From Pseudomonadota bacterium (lineage in GTDB: Bacteria; Pseudomonadota; Gammaproteobacteria; Steroidobacterales; Steroidobacteraceae), in contig JANXOV010000066.1 in the NCBI GenBank assembly GCA_025357635.1, positions 1-52,005 on the forward strand: a DNA stretch of 52,005 nt, in the 5' to 3' direction. The position numbers and the translations under genes were made by a program. The notes under the pieces are model-generated. The model was given only the letters and a program-made list of their open reading frames with translations. It was not told the origin of the DNA and did no database searches. Position 1 is the stretch's first letter; the number at the start of each line of letters is the position of its first letter. Positions 1 to 7,332 of the stretch are shown here, piece after piece.

Positions 1-2
1 TG

Positions 3-944
3 GCTGCGGTGCTGCTGGCCTTGTGCCGTTTCGGCCAGGGGTTGGGACTGGGTGGAGAATGGGGCGGCGCGGTGCTGCTGGCCACCGAGAACGCGCCGCC
101 CGGCAAACAGGCGTGGTACGGGTGCTTTCCGCAATTGGGGGCGCCGCTGGGGTTCTGGTGTTCCACCGGCGTGTTTTTATTGCTGACGCGCACCTTGAGC
201 GATGCGCAATTCTTCAGCTGGGGATGGCGCATTCCCTTCATCGCCAGCGCCGTGCTGGTTCTGATCGGTCTTTATGTGAGGCTGCAGTTGGTGGAGACGC
301 CGGCGTTCCGCCACAGCCTGGCCCAGGGTGAACGCGAGAAGGTGCCTCTGTTTGCGGTCTGCGGCAGGCATGCCGGCGCTTTGATTCTTGGAACGCTGGC
401 CGCCACGGCGACCTTCGTCGTGTTTTATCTGATGACGGTGTTCGCGTTGAGCTGGGCGACGACGGCGCTGCGCTACACGCGTTCGGAATTTCTGGTGCTG
501 CAGATGATCGGCGTACTGTTCTTCGGCGTCACCATTCCGTTCTCGGCGCTTGCCGCCGACCGGATCGGCAAGCGGCGCATGCTCATCATTGCAACGCTGG
601 CCATCATCGCGTTTGGTTTTGCATTCGAGCCCTTGTTCTCCGATCGATCCACCGCCAAGGTGCTGTCGTTCCTGTGCCTGGGCCTGACACTCATGGGCCT
701 TACCTACGGGCCCATCGGCAGTTTTCTGGCCGGCTTGTTTCCGACGGCGGTGCGCTATACCGGGACTTCGTTGACATTCAATCTGGCCGGCATCATCGGC
801 GCATCGCTGGCTCCGTACATTGCCACCACTTTGGCCTCGCAGTATGGGATCCGCTATGTTGGCTTCTATCTTTCGGCCATCGGGTGTCTCACCCTGGCTG
901 CGCTGCTGGCCCTGCGGCCCGAGGCCGCCGCCGCGCCTGATTGA
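3..944 (+). CDS. MHS-family MFS transporter, 3' part (5' end outside window)
   Basis: The reading frame is open from the left edge, so the true start lies upstream; the GTG at 9 is only an internal codon. The visible text begins with the RFGQGLGLGGEWGGA signature of the metabolite:H+ symporter branch of the major facilitator superfamily (relatives include the shikimate, alpha-ketoglutarate and proline/betaine carriers). It continues with a run of hydrophobic segments, a cytoplasmic loop rich in charged residues and an LAADRIGKRR-type loop. About 313 residues remain of a usual 430-450, so roughly the first quarter is missing. The role is proton-coupled uptake of a small organic acid or zwitterion across the inner membrane; the substrate cannot be read. 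It overlaps no downstream gene and may or may not serve the aromatic island that begins 5 kb further on. Confidence 0.85.
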   Translation, partial: AAVLLALCRFGQGLGLGGEWGGAVLLATENAPPGKQAWYGCFPQLGAPLGFWCSTGVFLLLTRTLSDAQFFSWGWRIPFIASAVLVLIGLYVRLQLVETPAFRHSLAQGEREKVPLFAVCGRHAGALILGTLAATATFVVFYLMTVFALSWATTALRYTRSEFLVLQMIGVLFFGVTIPFSALAADRIGKRRMLIIATLAIIAFGFAFEPLFSDRSTAKVLSFLCLGLTLMGLTYGPIGSFLAGLFPTAVRYTGTSLTFNLAGIIGASLAPYIATTLASQYGIRYVGFYLSAIGCLTLAALLALRPEAAAAPD

Positions 945-1000
945 TGGCCGGAAGGGGGGTAAGATGGGGCTTCAACCAGTCTTTGCGGGGGGGCAAGAAA

Positions 1001-1771
1001 ATGACTCATTCCACGGTCGCCAGAGGGCTTTGCCTGCTCGGTTGCCTGCTATGGACGGTGGGCGCGTCCGCCGCTGCGCCGGATCGATTCGATGCGGCCA
1101 TCGCACATGCGGGCCGCAGTGCTGCCGACCTGAAACGCGACGCGCGCGATCATTCCAGCGAGTTGCTGCGCCTGAGCGGCGTCAAGCCGGGCATGACAGT
1201 TGCAGACATGCTCGGCGGTGATGGTTACTACAGCGAGTCGTTCAGCTATGTAGTGGGCCCCAAGGGGCGCGTGCTGCTCATCAACAACACCGCCTTCGAT
1301 CAATGGAGCGAACCGGATCTCAAATCGCGGCTGGCCGGCAACCGGCTGCCGAACGTGGAGCATCGCACGCTGGATCTGAACCAGATGAACCTCAAGCCTC
1401 ATTCGCTCGATGCCATCCTGCTCAGCAAGGTGTATCACGACCTGTACTGGGTGGACAGCGAAGGCATCTGGCCGAAGATCGAAACCGCCGCCGTATTGGA
1501 CCAGTTGGCGCAGGCACTCAAGCGCGGCGGCGTGCTGCTGATCGTGGATCACTCGGCGCAAGCAGGGCATGGCAATGCGGATGCGTCCTCGCTGCACCGG
1601 ATCGACGAAGCCTATGCGGTCAAGGACTTCGAAGGCCGCGGCTTCAAGGTCATTGCCAGGAGCGATCTGTTGCGACAGCCCGAGGATGCGCGCGATCAGA
1701 TTTCCTACAAACCGCCGATGCTGGGCAAGACTGACCGTTTCGTGCTGGTGTTCAAGAAAGTGTCGAAATAG
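1001..1771 (+). CDS. Exported class I SAM-dependent methyltransferase-like protein
   Basis: The chosen ATG at 1001 gives a protein of about 256 residues beginning with a Sec signal peptide (MTHSTVARGLCLLGCLLW..., cleavage near ASAAA). The frame is open from 941, but an upstream start would bury the signal peptide. The mature part has a Rossmann-type methyltransferase core: a motif I region (VADMLGGDGYYSE), an acidic LDLNQM stretch, a motif IV-like SKVYHDLYW and a GGVLLIVDHS post-motif segment. Proteins of this sort, predicted to be periplasmic although SAM is cytoplasmic, occur in several proteobacteria and have no agreed function. Motif I lacks the classical D-x-G-x-G-x-G spacing, so catalysis is uncertain. 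It stands alone, with a 57-base gap from the transporter and its own candidate Shine-Dalgarno (a G run ending near 991). Confidence 0.7.
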   Translation: MTHSTVARGLCLLGCLLWTVGASAAAPDRFDAAIAHAGRSAADLKRDARDHSSELLRLSGVKPGMTVADMLGGDGYYSESFSYVVGPKGRVLLINNTAFDQWSEPDLKSRLAGNRLPNVEHRTLDLNQMNLKPHSLDAILLSKVYHDLYWVDSEGIWPKIETAAVLDQLAQALKRGGVLLIVDHSAQAGHGNADASSLHRIDEAYAVKDFEGRGFKVIARSDLLRQPEDARDQISYKPPMLGKTDRFVLVFKKVSK

Positions 1772-1847
1772 CCGCCTTTGGTCAAACCCCGTGTCGCAAA
1801 ATGCGCATGGCTTGCAGGAAACACTGGGTGTGCTAGGGTCTGCTCCC

Positions 1848-3827
1848 ATGCATAGTTTTCGTGTTTTTGCATCGTCCCTGGCGCTTGCGCTGAGCGCTTG
1901 TGGCGGAGGCGGCGGTGGATCGTCGAGCCCCGCGCCCACCGGCTCCATCTCGCTCGACAAATCGAGCGTGTCGGTTTCCGCATCGACCACCGACGCGGCC
2001 GCTCCCACGGGCACAGTCAACGTGTCCATCAGCATCACCGGCAGCGGCACGCCGACGGTGCTCGTCACCTCGACCACGAGCGGCATCGCCTCCGTATCCA
2101 AGGTGCTGGACAGCAACAGCCATGCCACCGTGACCATTCAATTCAAGGCGCCAACGGCGTTGGCCGCGGCAACCTACAACGACACCGTCACCATCAAGAC
2201 CTGCTTCGATGCCGGTTGCACACAGCCCCTGACGGGCAGTCCGGCCACGGTAACCACGCAGTTCGTCGTCACCGCGTCTGCCACGGTGGCGGTAAGCGGC
2301 AAGGTCACCTTTGACAAGGTGCCGGGCAATGCCACCGGCATCGGGTTGGATTACCCGGGCATCATCAACTCGCCGGCGCGCGGCGTGTTGGTGGAAGCCG
2401 TGCAAGTGTCGAATCGCACCACCGTGGCGGCCAGCACCAGCACCGATGCCGGCGGCAATTTCACGCTCAATGTGCCGTCGAATACGAATTTGTTCCTGCG
2501 CGCCAAGGCGGAGATGCTGCGCACGGGGACGCCGGGCTGGCATTTCAGGGTATTGGACAATACGGCCTCGAATGCGCTGTGGGCAATCAACGGGGCGGAT
2601 TTCAGCAGCGGCGCGGTCAATTCGACGCGCAATCTCAACGCCTCCTCCGGTTGGAATGGATCCAGCTATGCAAGCACACGTGCGGCTGCTCCGTTTGCGA
2701 TTCTGGATACGGTGTACAAGGCGTATACCCTGGTTCTGGGCGTGAACGCGGCCGCCGTCTTTCCAGACCTGGAGTTGTACTGGAGCAAGAACAACAAACC
2801 CAGTGCGTCGTTTACCGCGGCGACCGGAGACATCGAGACCACACAGTTCAATCCGGCCATTCCGGCGAACCAGACCAAGGCGGCGATCTACATTCTTGGC
2901 GATGAGAACGTGGATACGGACGAATACGATGACAGCGTGATCGCGCATGAATGGGGCCATTATTTCCAGGACAGCTTTTCGCGCGACGACAGCTTTGGCG
3001 GCGCGCATGCGCTGTCGGACCAGTTGGACCTGCGCGTGGCGTTCAGTGAAGGCTGGGGCGATGCATTTTCCGGCATGGCCTCCGGCAAGACGCTGTATCA
3101 GGATGCGCAGGGGCCCGGTCAAGCCAATGGCAGTTGCTCAGGTTTGGAGAGCAATTCACCGGTCGCCTGCGGTGCGCCTGCGAATCTCGGGTGGTACAAC
3201 GAACTTTCGGTCGCGCGCGTTTTGTTTGATGTCTTTGACTCCGCCAGCGACGGCGTCGACACGGTGAACCTGGGGTTCGGTCCGATTTTCACGGTCATGA
3301 ACAATGAGATGAAGACCACGCGTGCGCTCACCAGCATCTATGTGTTCGGCGCCGCGCTGAAAAGCCGCAATCCGAGTGACTCGGCGGGTATCGATGCGCT
3401 GTTGCACGCTCAGGACATTGCGACGGTGTCCCCGAACTTCGATGCCTACGGATCCGGTGAAACCAATAATGCCGGGGACCCGACGGTGGTGCCCGTCTAC
3501 GCGGCGCTCAGCGCGCCGGGTTCGTTGAGCAATGTCTGCAGCAATACGAATTTCGGAACCGACAACAAACTGGGTGTCAGTAAATACCTTAAGTTCACGC
3601 TGAGCGCCGCGCGCTCGGTCACCTTCACGGCCACCGGCGCCAGTGGCGCTGACCCTGATCTCGTGGTGTATGGTCCCGGCTTTCTCGTGTCGGGCGAGAA
3701 GACGGGTACCACCGAGACGCTGACCACGAGTCTGGGCGCCGGCGACTACGTGCTGGAAATCTACGAATACTCGAACACGACAACGACTCCTCTGGGCAAT
3801 ACCTGCTTCACCGTCGCCATCAATTGA
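1848..3827 (+). CDS. Lipoprotein zinc metalloprotease (HEWGH) with C-terminal PPC-like domain
   Basis: The start at 1848 gives 659 residues with a lipoprotein signal (LALALSAC, lipid cysteine at residue 18) and a glycine/serine linker. Residues about 30-150 look like a beta-rich Ig-like domain, and 150-250 like a carboxypeptidase-regulatory-type fold. The central region has a clear gluzincin motif, HEWGH at 367-371, followed by an SEGWGD segment whose Glu401 is a likely third zinc ligand. The last 120 residues resemble a pre-peptidase C-terminal domain (PDLVVYGPG ... GDYVLEIYEY). I expect an outer-membrane-anchored, periplasmic or surface-exposed zinc peptidase; the substrate is unknown. The open frame extends back to 1569, but that part overlaps the methyltransferase and lacks the signal peptide at its N terminus, so the later ATG is preferred. 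Confidence 0.75.
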   Translation: MHSFRVFASSLALALSACGGGGGGSSSPAPTGSISLDKSSVSVSASTTDAAAPTGTVNVSISITGSGTPTVLVTSTTSGIASVSKVLDSNSHATVTIQFKAPTALAAATYNDTVTIKTCFDAGCTQPLTGSPATVTTQFVVTASATVAVSGKVTFDKVPGNATGIGLDYPGIINSPARGVLVEAVQVSNRTTVAASTSTDAGGNFTLNVPSNTNLFLRAKAEMLRTGTPGWHFRVLDNTASNALWAINGADFSSGAVNSTRNLNASSGWNGSSYASTRAAAPFAILDTVYKAYTLVLGVNAAAVFPDLELYWSKNNKPSASFTAATGDIETTQFNPAIPANQTKAAIYILGDENVDTDEYDDSVIAHEWGHYFQDSFSRDDSFGGAHALSDQLDLRVAFSEGWGDAFSGMASGKTLYQDAQGPGQANGSCSGLESNSPVACGAPANLGWYNELSVARVLFDVFDSASDGVDTVNLGFGPIFTVMNNEMKTTRALTSIYVFGAALKSRNPSDSAGIDALLHAQDIATVSPNFDAYGSGETNNAGDPTVVPVYAALSAPGSLSNVCSNTNFGTDNKLGVSKYLKFTLSAARSVTFTATGASGADPDLVVYGPGFLVSGEKTGTTETLTTSLGAGDYVLEIYEYSNTTTTPLGNTCFTVAIN

Positions 3828-3852
3828 CGGCCCCATTCACGAGCACCTCCCC

Positions 3853-4380
3853 ATGCCGCTACGCCATCCGTCCGCCGCCGCTTTGATCGCCTGTTGGTTG
3901 CTGGCCGGGTGCGCGGCGCATGGTGATGCGCTTGCGGCAATTCCGGCGCGCGCTGCGCACGCCGGCAAGCCGGCGGCGCCCGTCACCTTGCATTCCAGCG
4001 TGGCGCACTCGATCCCCGTGGGTACACCCTCGCCGGTGCAGGTCGAATTGTCCGCGACAATCGATGCAGACAGCCTGGGAATCGTATGGGTTCCGAGCGC
4101 AGGCTTGGTGCTCGGTAAGGCGGATGTTCCGGTGACCATCACCAAGGTCGAAAAGAACAAAGTCTATAAGAATACCGTGAGCGTCTCCGCCGCCGGCGAT
4201 GGCGAGTATTTTCTGGGTGTCATCGCCACGCTGCACAGTGCGGGCTCGGCCCAGACCCGCGCCTTTTCCATTCGAGTCAACATAGGCTCCGCCGTGGCGA
4301 AGGCGAAGCCTGCGCTGCAGCGGGATGCGCAAGGCAATCCGATCGAATCGATGCCTGCGCAGGAAACCGTTTCAAAATAA
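3853..4380 (+). CDS. Small predicted lipoprotein, unknown function
   Basis: This 175-residue protein has a signal peptide ending in a lipobox (LLAGC, Cys20) followed by an alanine-rich linker and a compact domain of about 110 residues. The domain alternates hydrophobic and polar residues as in a beta sandwich (VQVELSATI, LGIVWVPSAG, FLGVIATL, FSIRVNIG). I do not recognise the family. It follows the metalloprotease by 25 bases on the same strand, and a GAGCACC stretch at 3840-3846 can serve as ribosome binding site, so the two are likely co-transcribed. It could be a partner or inhibitor of the protease, but nothing in the sequence shows that. Confidence 0.6.
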   Translation: MPLRHPSAAALIACWLLAGCAAHGDALAAIPARAAHAGKPAAPVTLHSSVAHSIPVGTPSPVQVELSATIDADSLGIVWVPSAGLVLGKADVPVTITKVEKNKVYKNTVSVSAAGDGEYFLGVIATLHSAGSAQTRAFSIRVNIGSAVAKAKPALQRDAQGNPIESMPAQETVSK

Positions 4381-4414
4381 CTGCGGACGCCCCGCGCGCC
4401 CGCCGCTTTCTACT

Positions 4415-5713
4415 TCAGTTGTGCGCGGCCGGCTTGTCCAGCGCGGCGATGGTCGCCGTGGAGGGCAGTTCAGCGCTCATGGAACGCGCCAGCGCCTCGT
4501 TTGCGGCCATCACGCGCAGCAGGTTCTCCCCGGCAATCGCGCGAATATCCTGATCGCTCCAGCCGCGCCGCATGAGTTCCTTGAGCAGCAGCGGATAGCC
4601 GTCCGCGCCGGTCATGGGCTCGGGCAGGTCCTCGACGCCGTCGATATCCGACCCCAGGCCGATGTGTTCGATGCCGGCAACCTTGCGGATGTGATCGATG
4701 TGATCCGCCACATCCGCGACGCTCACCGTCGGTTTGGGATGCGCGGCATGCCACGCCTGCATCGCCGCCTTGGCGCGTTCGGGTTGACCGATGTACAGGC
4801 CGGCGTAGGGAGGGCTGCTGTAGCGCGTCTGCTCCGCCGCCTCATCCGCCAGCCATTGATTGCGCGCATTGGAAACATAGCCGGGGTAGAAGTTCACCAT
4901 CACCACGCCGCCGTTCTGCGCGACGCGCGTCAACACGTCGTCCGGCACGTTGCGCGGATGATCGGTGATGCTGCGCGCCGAGGAGTGGGAAAAGATGACC
5001 GGCGCGCGGGTGGCATCCAGCACGCTGTGCATGGTTTCCGCGGAAACGTGGCTGATGTCCACCAGCATGCCGAGCCGGTTCATCTCGTGCACGACCGCCT
5101 TGCCGAAGGGCGTCAATCCATGATGATCCGGGTTGTCCGTGGCGGCGTCCGCCCAGCGCGTGTTGCGGGTGTGCGTGAGCGTCATGTAGCGTGCGCCCAG
5201 CGCATACATCTGGCGCAACGCGCTCAGCGACTCGTTGATCTGGTGGCCGCCTTCGATGCCGATCAGCGAGGCGATGCGGCCGGCCTTGTGGATGCGGCGG
5301 ATATCGGCGCTGCTCAAGGCGATCTCGAGCGCGGCCGGGTAGCGCGCGGCGAGGCTTTTGACCAGATCGATCTGCTCGATCGTGGTCTGCACGGCTTCCG
5401 GGCCCTGGATATCCACTGGAACCCACACGGACCAGAATTGTCCGCCGACGCGGCCGGCGCGCAGCCGCGGAATGTCGGTTTGCAGCGGCACTTTGAGCTT
5501 GGCCGTGCTGGCGTTGAGATCCACATCGAGCGCGCCGGCGCCGTAGCCTTGGCGCAGCGCCCAGGGCAGATCGTTGTGGCCGTCGATCAAGGGCGTCAGG
5601 CGCATCAGGCGGTCGACGCGTTTGTCCAGATCGGCATCGCCAGCCGGCGCCGCTTGCAGCGTGGCGCACACCAGGAGCAGACAGATCGGCGCAAAGCGGA
5701 GTTGACGCGGCAT
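4415..5713 (-). CDS. Exported membrane dipeptidase (peptidase family M19)
   Basis: The protein has 432 residues with a signal peptide (ICLLLVCATLQAAPA) and the renal-dipeptidase fold. Key marks are DGHNDLPW (first zinc-binding His/Asp pair), IGIEGGHQI (bridging Glu), LTHTRNTRWAD, VDISHVSAE and FSHSSAR (histidine ligands) and IGLGSDIDGVED near the C terminus. The family cleaves dipeptides, including some with D-residues, with a binuclear zinc centre; the signal peptide places this one in the periplasm. Length matches the family. It is convergent with the small lipoprotein upstream and divergent from the cyclase gene, with 168 bases between the two start codons. No gene here obviously shares a pathway with it. 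Confidence 0.9.
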   Translation of the reverse strand: MPRQLRFAPICLLLVCATLQAAPAGDADLDKRVDRLMRLTPLIDGHNDLPWALRQGYGAGALDVDLNASTAKLKVPLQTDIPRLRAGRVGGQFWSVWVPVDIQGPEAVQTTIEQIDLVKSLAARYPAALEIALSSADIRRIHKAGRIASLIGIEGGHQINESLSALRQMYALGARYMTLTHTRNTRWADAATDNPDHHGLTPFGKAVVHEMNRLGMLVDISHVSAETMHSVLDATRAPVIFSHSSARSITDHPRNVPDDVLTRVAQNGGVVMVNFYPGYVSNARNQWLADEAAEQTRYSSPPYAGLYIGQPERAKAAMQAWHAAHPKPTVSVADVADHIDHIRKVAGIEHIGLGSDIDGVEDLPEPMTGADGYPLLLKELMRRGWSDQDIRAIAGENLLRVMAANEALARSMSAELPSTATIAALDKPAAHN

Positions 5714-5881
5714 GAAGCGACCTCTACGAAACGGGCATGGAGTGGCGCTGGGTAGAGTAGCGCAGTCTGACCGGGCCGTGCGTCGAGTTTTGGCAGGTGG
5801 TGACAGCGGCGCTGCGCAGGACTAGGATTCGAAACCTCGCGCAGTGTACAGGCGCTACTCACAATACGACGGAGCAACACG

Positions 5882-6667
5882 ATGTCGGCTAGCAATGCGT
5901 TGGAAGTTCTGGTGCAGGCACTGAGCAGCGGGTCGGTCAGGGTGGTGGATCTGACGGTCCCCTTGCAGCCTTCCACACCCGTCATCAAGCTGCCGGAAAT
6001 GTTTGCGCCCTCCAAGCCGTTTGCGTTGGAGGAAATCTCCCGCTACGACCATCGCGGGCCGGCCTGGTACTGGAACAACATCAGCTGCGGCGAGCACACC
6101 GGCACGCACTTCGATGCGCCCATTCACTGGGTGACCGGCAAGGACTATCCGAACAATGCCACGCACAACATTCCGGTGGAACGTTTCATCGGTCCGGCCT
6201 TCGTCATCGACGTGGCCAAGGAAGTGGCCGCGAATCCGGACTTCCTGCTGGACCGCGACGGCGTGCTGAGCTGGGAAAAGCGGCACGGCAGGATATCCCC
6301 GAAATCCTGGGTGCTGGTGCGCACCGACTGGTCCAAGCGCCCGAATGCAGAGGCCTATCTCAACATCAAGGACGACGGTGCGCACACGCCGGGCTTCCAC
6401 AAGTCCGCGGTCACTTTTCTTGCCGAGGAACGCGACGTGCTCGGCGTCGGCGTGGAAACCGTGGGCACCGATGCCGGCCAGGCGCCAACCTTCGACCCGA
6501 TGTTTCCCTGCCATACGCTGATGCATGGCAGCAATAAGTTCGGGCTTGCGAGCCTCATGAATCTGGATCAATTGCCGCCCACGGGTGCGGTGGTGATCGC
6601 GCCGCCGTTGAAGATTGTGAACGGCTCGGGCAGTCCGCTGCGGGTGCTGGCGCTGATCCCCGGTTGA
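5882..6667 (+). CDS. Cyclase-family metal hydrolase, isatin hydrolase-like (or kynurenine formamidase-like)
   Basis: The 261-residue protein carries the cyclase-family metal site HTGTHFDAP (His72, His76, Asp78), the PAWYWNNI segment ahead of it and GVGVETVGTDAG plus PCHTLMHG later. Both kynurenine formamidase and isatin hydrolase use this manganese/zinc site. The length, the ITMGEHTG-like approach to the metal site and the C-terminal LDQLPPTGA ... IAPPLKI run remind me more of isatin hydrolases (about 260 residues) than of KynB (about 210 residues). The expected reaction is opening of an aryl lactam: isatin + water -> isatinate. Neighbours fit: a convergent MarR gene 26 bases downstream, then an IorAB pair whose substrate could be isatinate, a 2-oxoacid. 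Ribosome binding site GGAG lies just upstream at 5871. The isatin assignment is inference. Confidence 0.7.
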   Translation: MSASNALEVLVQALSSGSVRVVDLTVPLQPSTPVIKLPEMFAPSKPFALEEISRYDHRGPAWYWNNISCGEHTGTHFDAPIHWVTGKDYPNNATHNIPVERFIGPAFVIDVAKEVAANPDFLLDRDGVLSWEKRHGRISPKSWVLVRTDWSKRPNAEAYLNIKDDGAHTPGFHKSAVTFLAEERDVLGVGVETVGTDAGQAPTFDPMFPCHTLMHGSNKFGLASLMNLDQLPPTGAVVIAPPLKIVNGSGSPLRVLALIPG

Positions 6668-6693
6668 CAGCGCCGCCTGAGCGCAGCGGCCGC

Positions 6694-7200
6694 TCAGGAG
6701 CTGAAGTTCAGATTGGCAAACGCCCGGCGCAGCAATGCGTTGAGGGTTTGTATTTCCTGGGATGAAAAATCGTGAAACGCCAGGCGGTAAATGCGGCTGG
6801 CGCACTCGCGCACGCGTTCCACGGCCGCATGACCTTTGTCGGTGAGCATGACATCTGTTTTGCGGCCATCGCTCTTGCGGCTTGCGAGCCGTACCAGACC
6901 CTGCTTTTCCAGGCGCTGCACCACGCGCGTCACGGTGGACAGCTGGATGACGGCGCGTTCGGCGATTTCCGAGACGCTGCTGGGGTTCTGCTCGCGCAGG
7001 ATCATCAACGCACGCCAGCGCGGAATGTCCATGCCCACCGACTTGAGGATGCGCTGCATGTCGATGGCATAGCGGCCGCTGGTGCGCGCAATCAGGTAGA
7101 ACGGGGAGTCATCGAGCACGAAGCGCTCGCAGGCCGGATCGCCGCGGCGCTTGGCATCGCGCGCGGCTCGGGAGCGCTTGGCGGGTGGTCTGGCTGGCAT
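6694..7200 (-). CDS. MarR-family transcriptional regulator, divergent from iorAB-like genes
   Basis: A 168-residue winged-helix regulator. A basic N-terminal tail (about 20 residues, rich in Arg/Lys/Ala) precedes dimerisation helices, the recognition helix (IAERAVIQLSTVTRVVQRLEKQG) and a wing with RKSDGRKTDVMLTDKG. MarR proteins of this kind usually repress aromatic-catabolism operons and are released by an aromatic acid or acyl-CoA. The gene is divergent from the IorA-like gene with 132 bases between them, holding a palindrome inside a promoter (7249-7284), so it likely controls both that operon and itself. It ends 26 bases from the cyclase stop codon, which it faces. Confidence 0.88.
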   Translation of the reverse strand: MPARPPAKRSRAARDAKRRGDPACERFVLDDSPFYLIARTSGRYAIDMQRILKSVGMDIPRWRALMILREQNPSSVSEIAERAVIQLSTVTRVVQRLEKQGLVRLASRKSDGRKTDVMLTDKGHAAVERVRECASRIYRLAFHDFSSQEIQTLNALLRRAFANLNFSS

Positions 7201-7248
7201 GGCTCCATACTGACATTTTTTGCGGCGCGCGCAAGCCGGACCGAACCT

Positions 7249-7284
7249 GTCATTACTTGACTTTTCACGTGAATGTCATAGGGT
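7249..7284 (+). promoter_or_regulatory. Candidate promoter and MarR operator for the iorAB-like operon
   Basis: A TTGACT -35 box (7257-7262) and a TAGGGT -10-like box (7279-7284) are separated by 16 bases. Between them lies a perfect 10-base palindrome, TTCACGTGAA (7264-7273), where a bound dimer would block polymerase. A second short inverted pair, GTCA/TGAC, sits at 7249-7261, and TGACATT at 7211-7217 is the inverse of AATGTCA at 7272-7278. The site lies in the gap between a divergent MarR gene and the IorA-like gene. The assignment rests on position and symmetry only. Confidence 0.45.
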
Positions 7285-7332
7285 AGCGGCGAGTCTTCCC
7301 CGCCGTGATCCGCAGCTTGAAAGGGGTTCGCC

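Noticed and set aside
1569-1847. N-terminal extension of the metalloprotease frame
   Set aside because: It overlaps the methyltransferase gene and would place the lipoprotein signal internally.
4325-5755. 476-codon open frame on + strand
   Set aside because: It is antisense to the M19 dipeptidase, whose motifs are complete; the translation is arginine/alanine/histidine-rich without any family pattern, typical of high-GC shadow frames.
5824-5838. T-arm-like GGATTCGAAACC text
   Set aside because: No acceptor stem, anticodon arm or D arm can be built around it, so it is not a tRNA.
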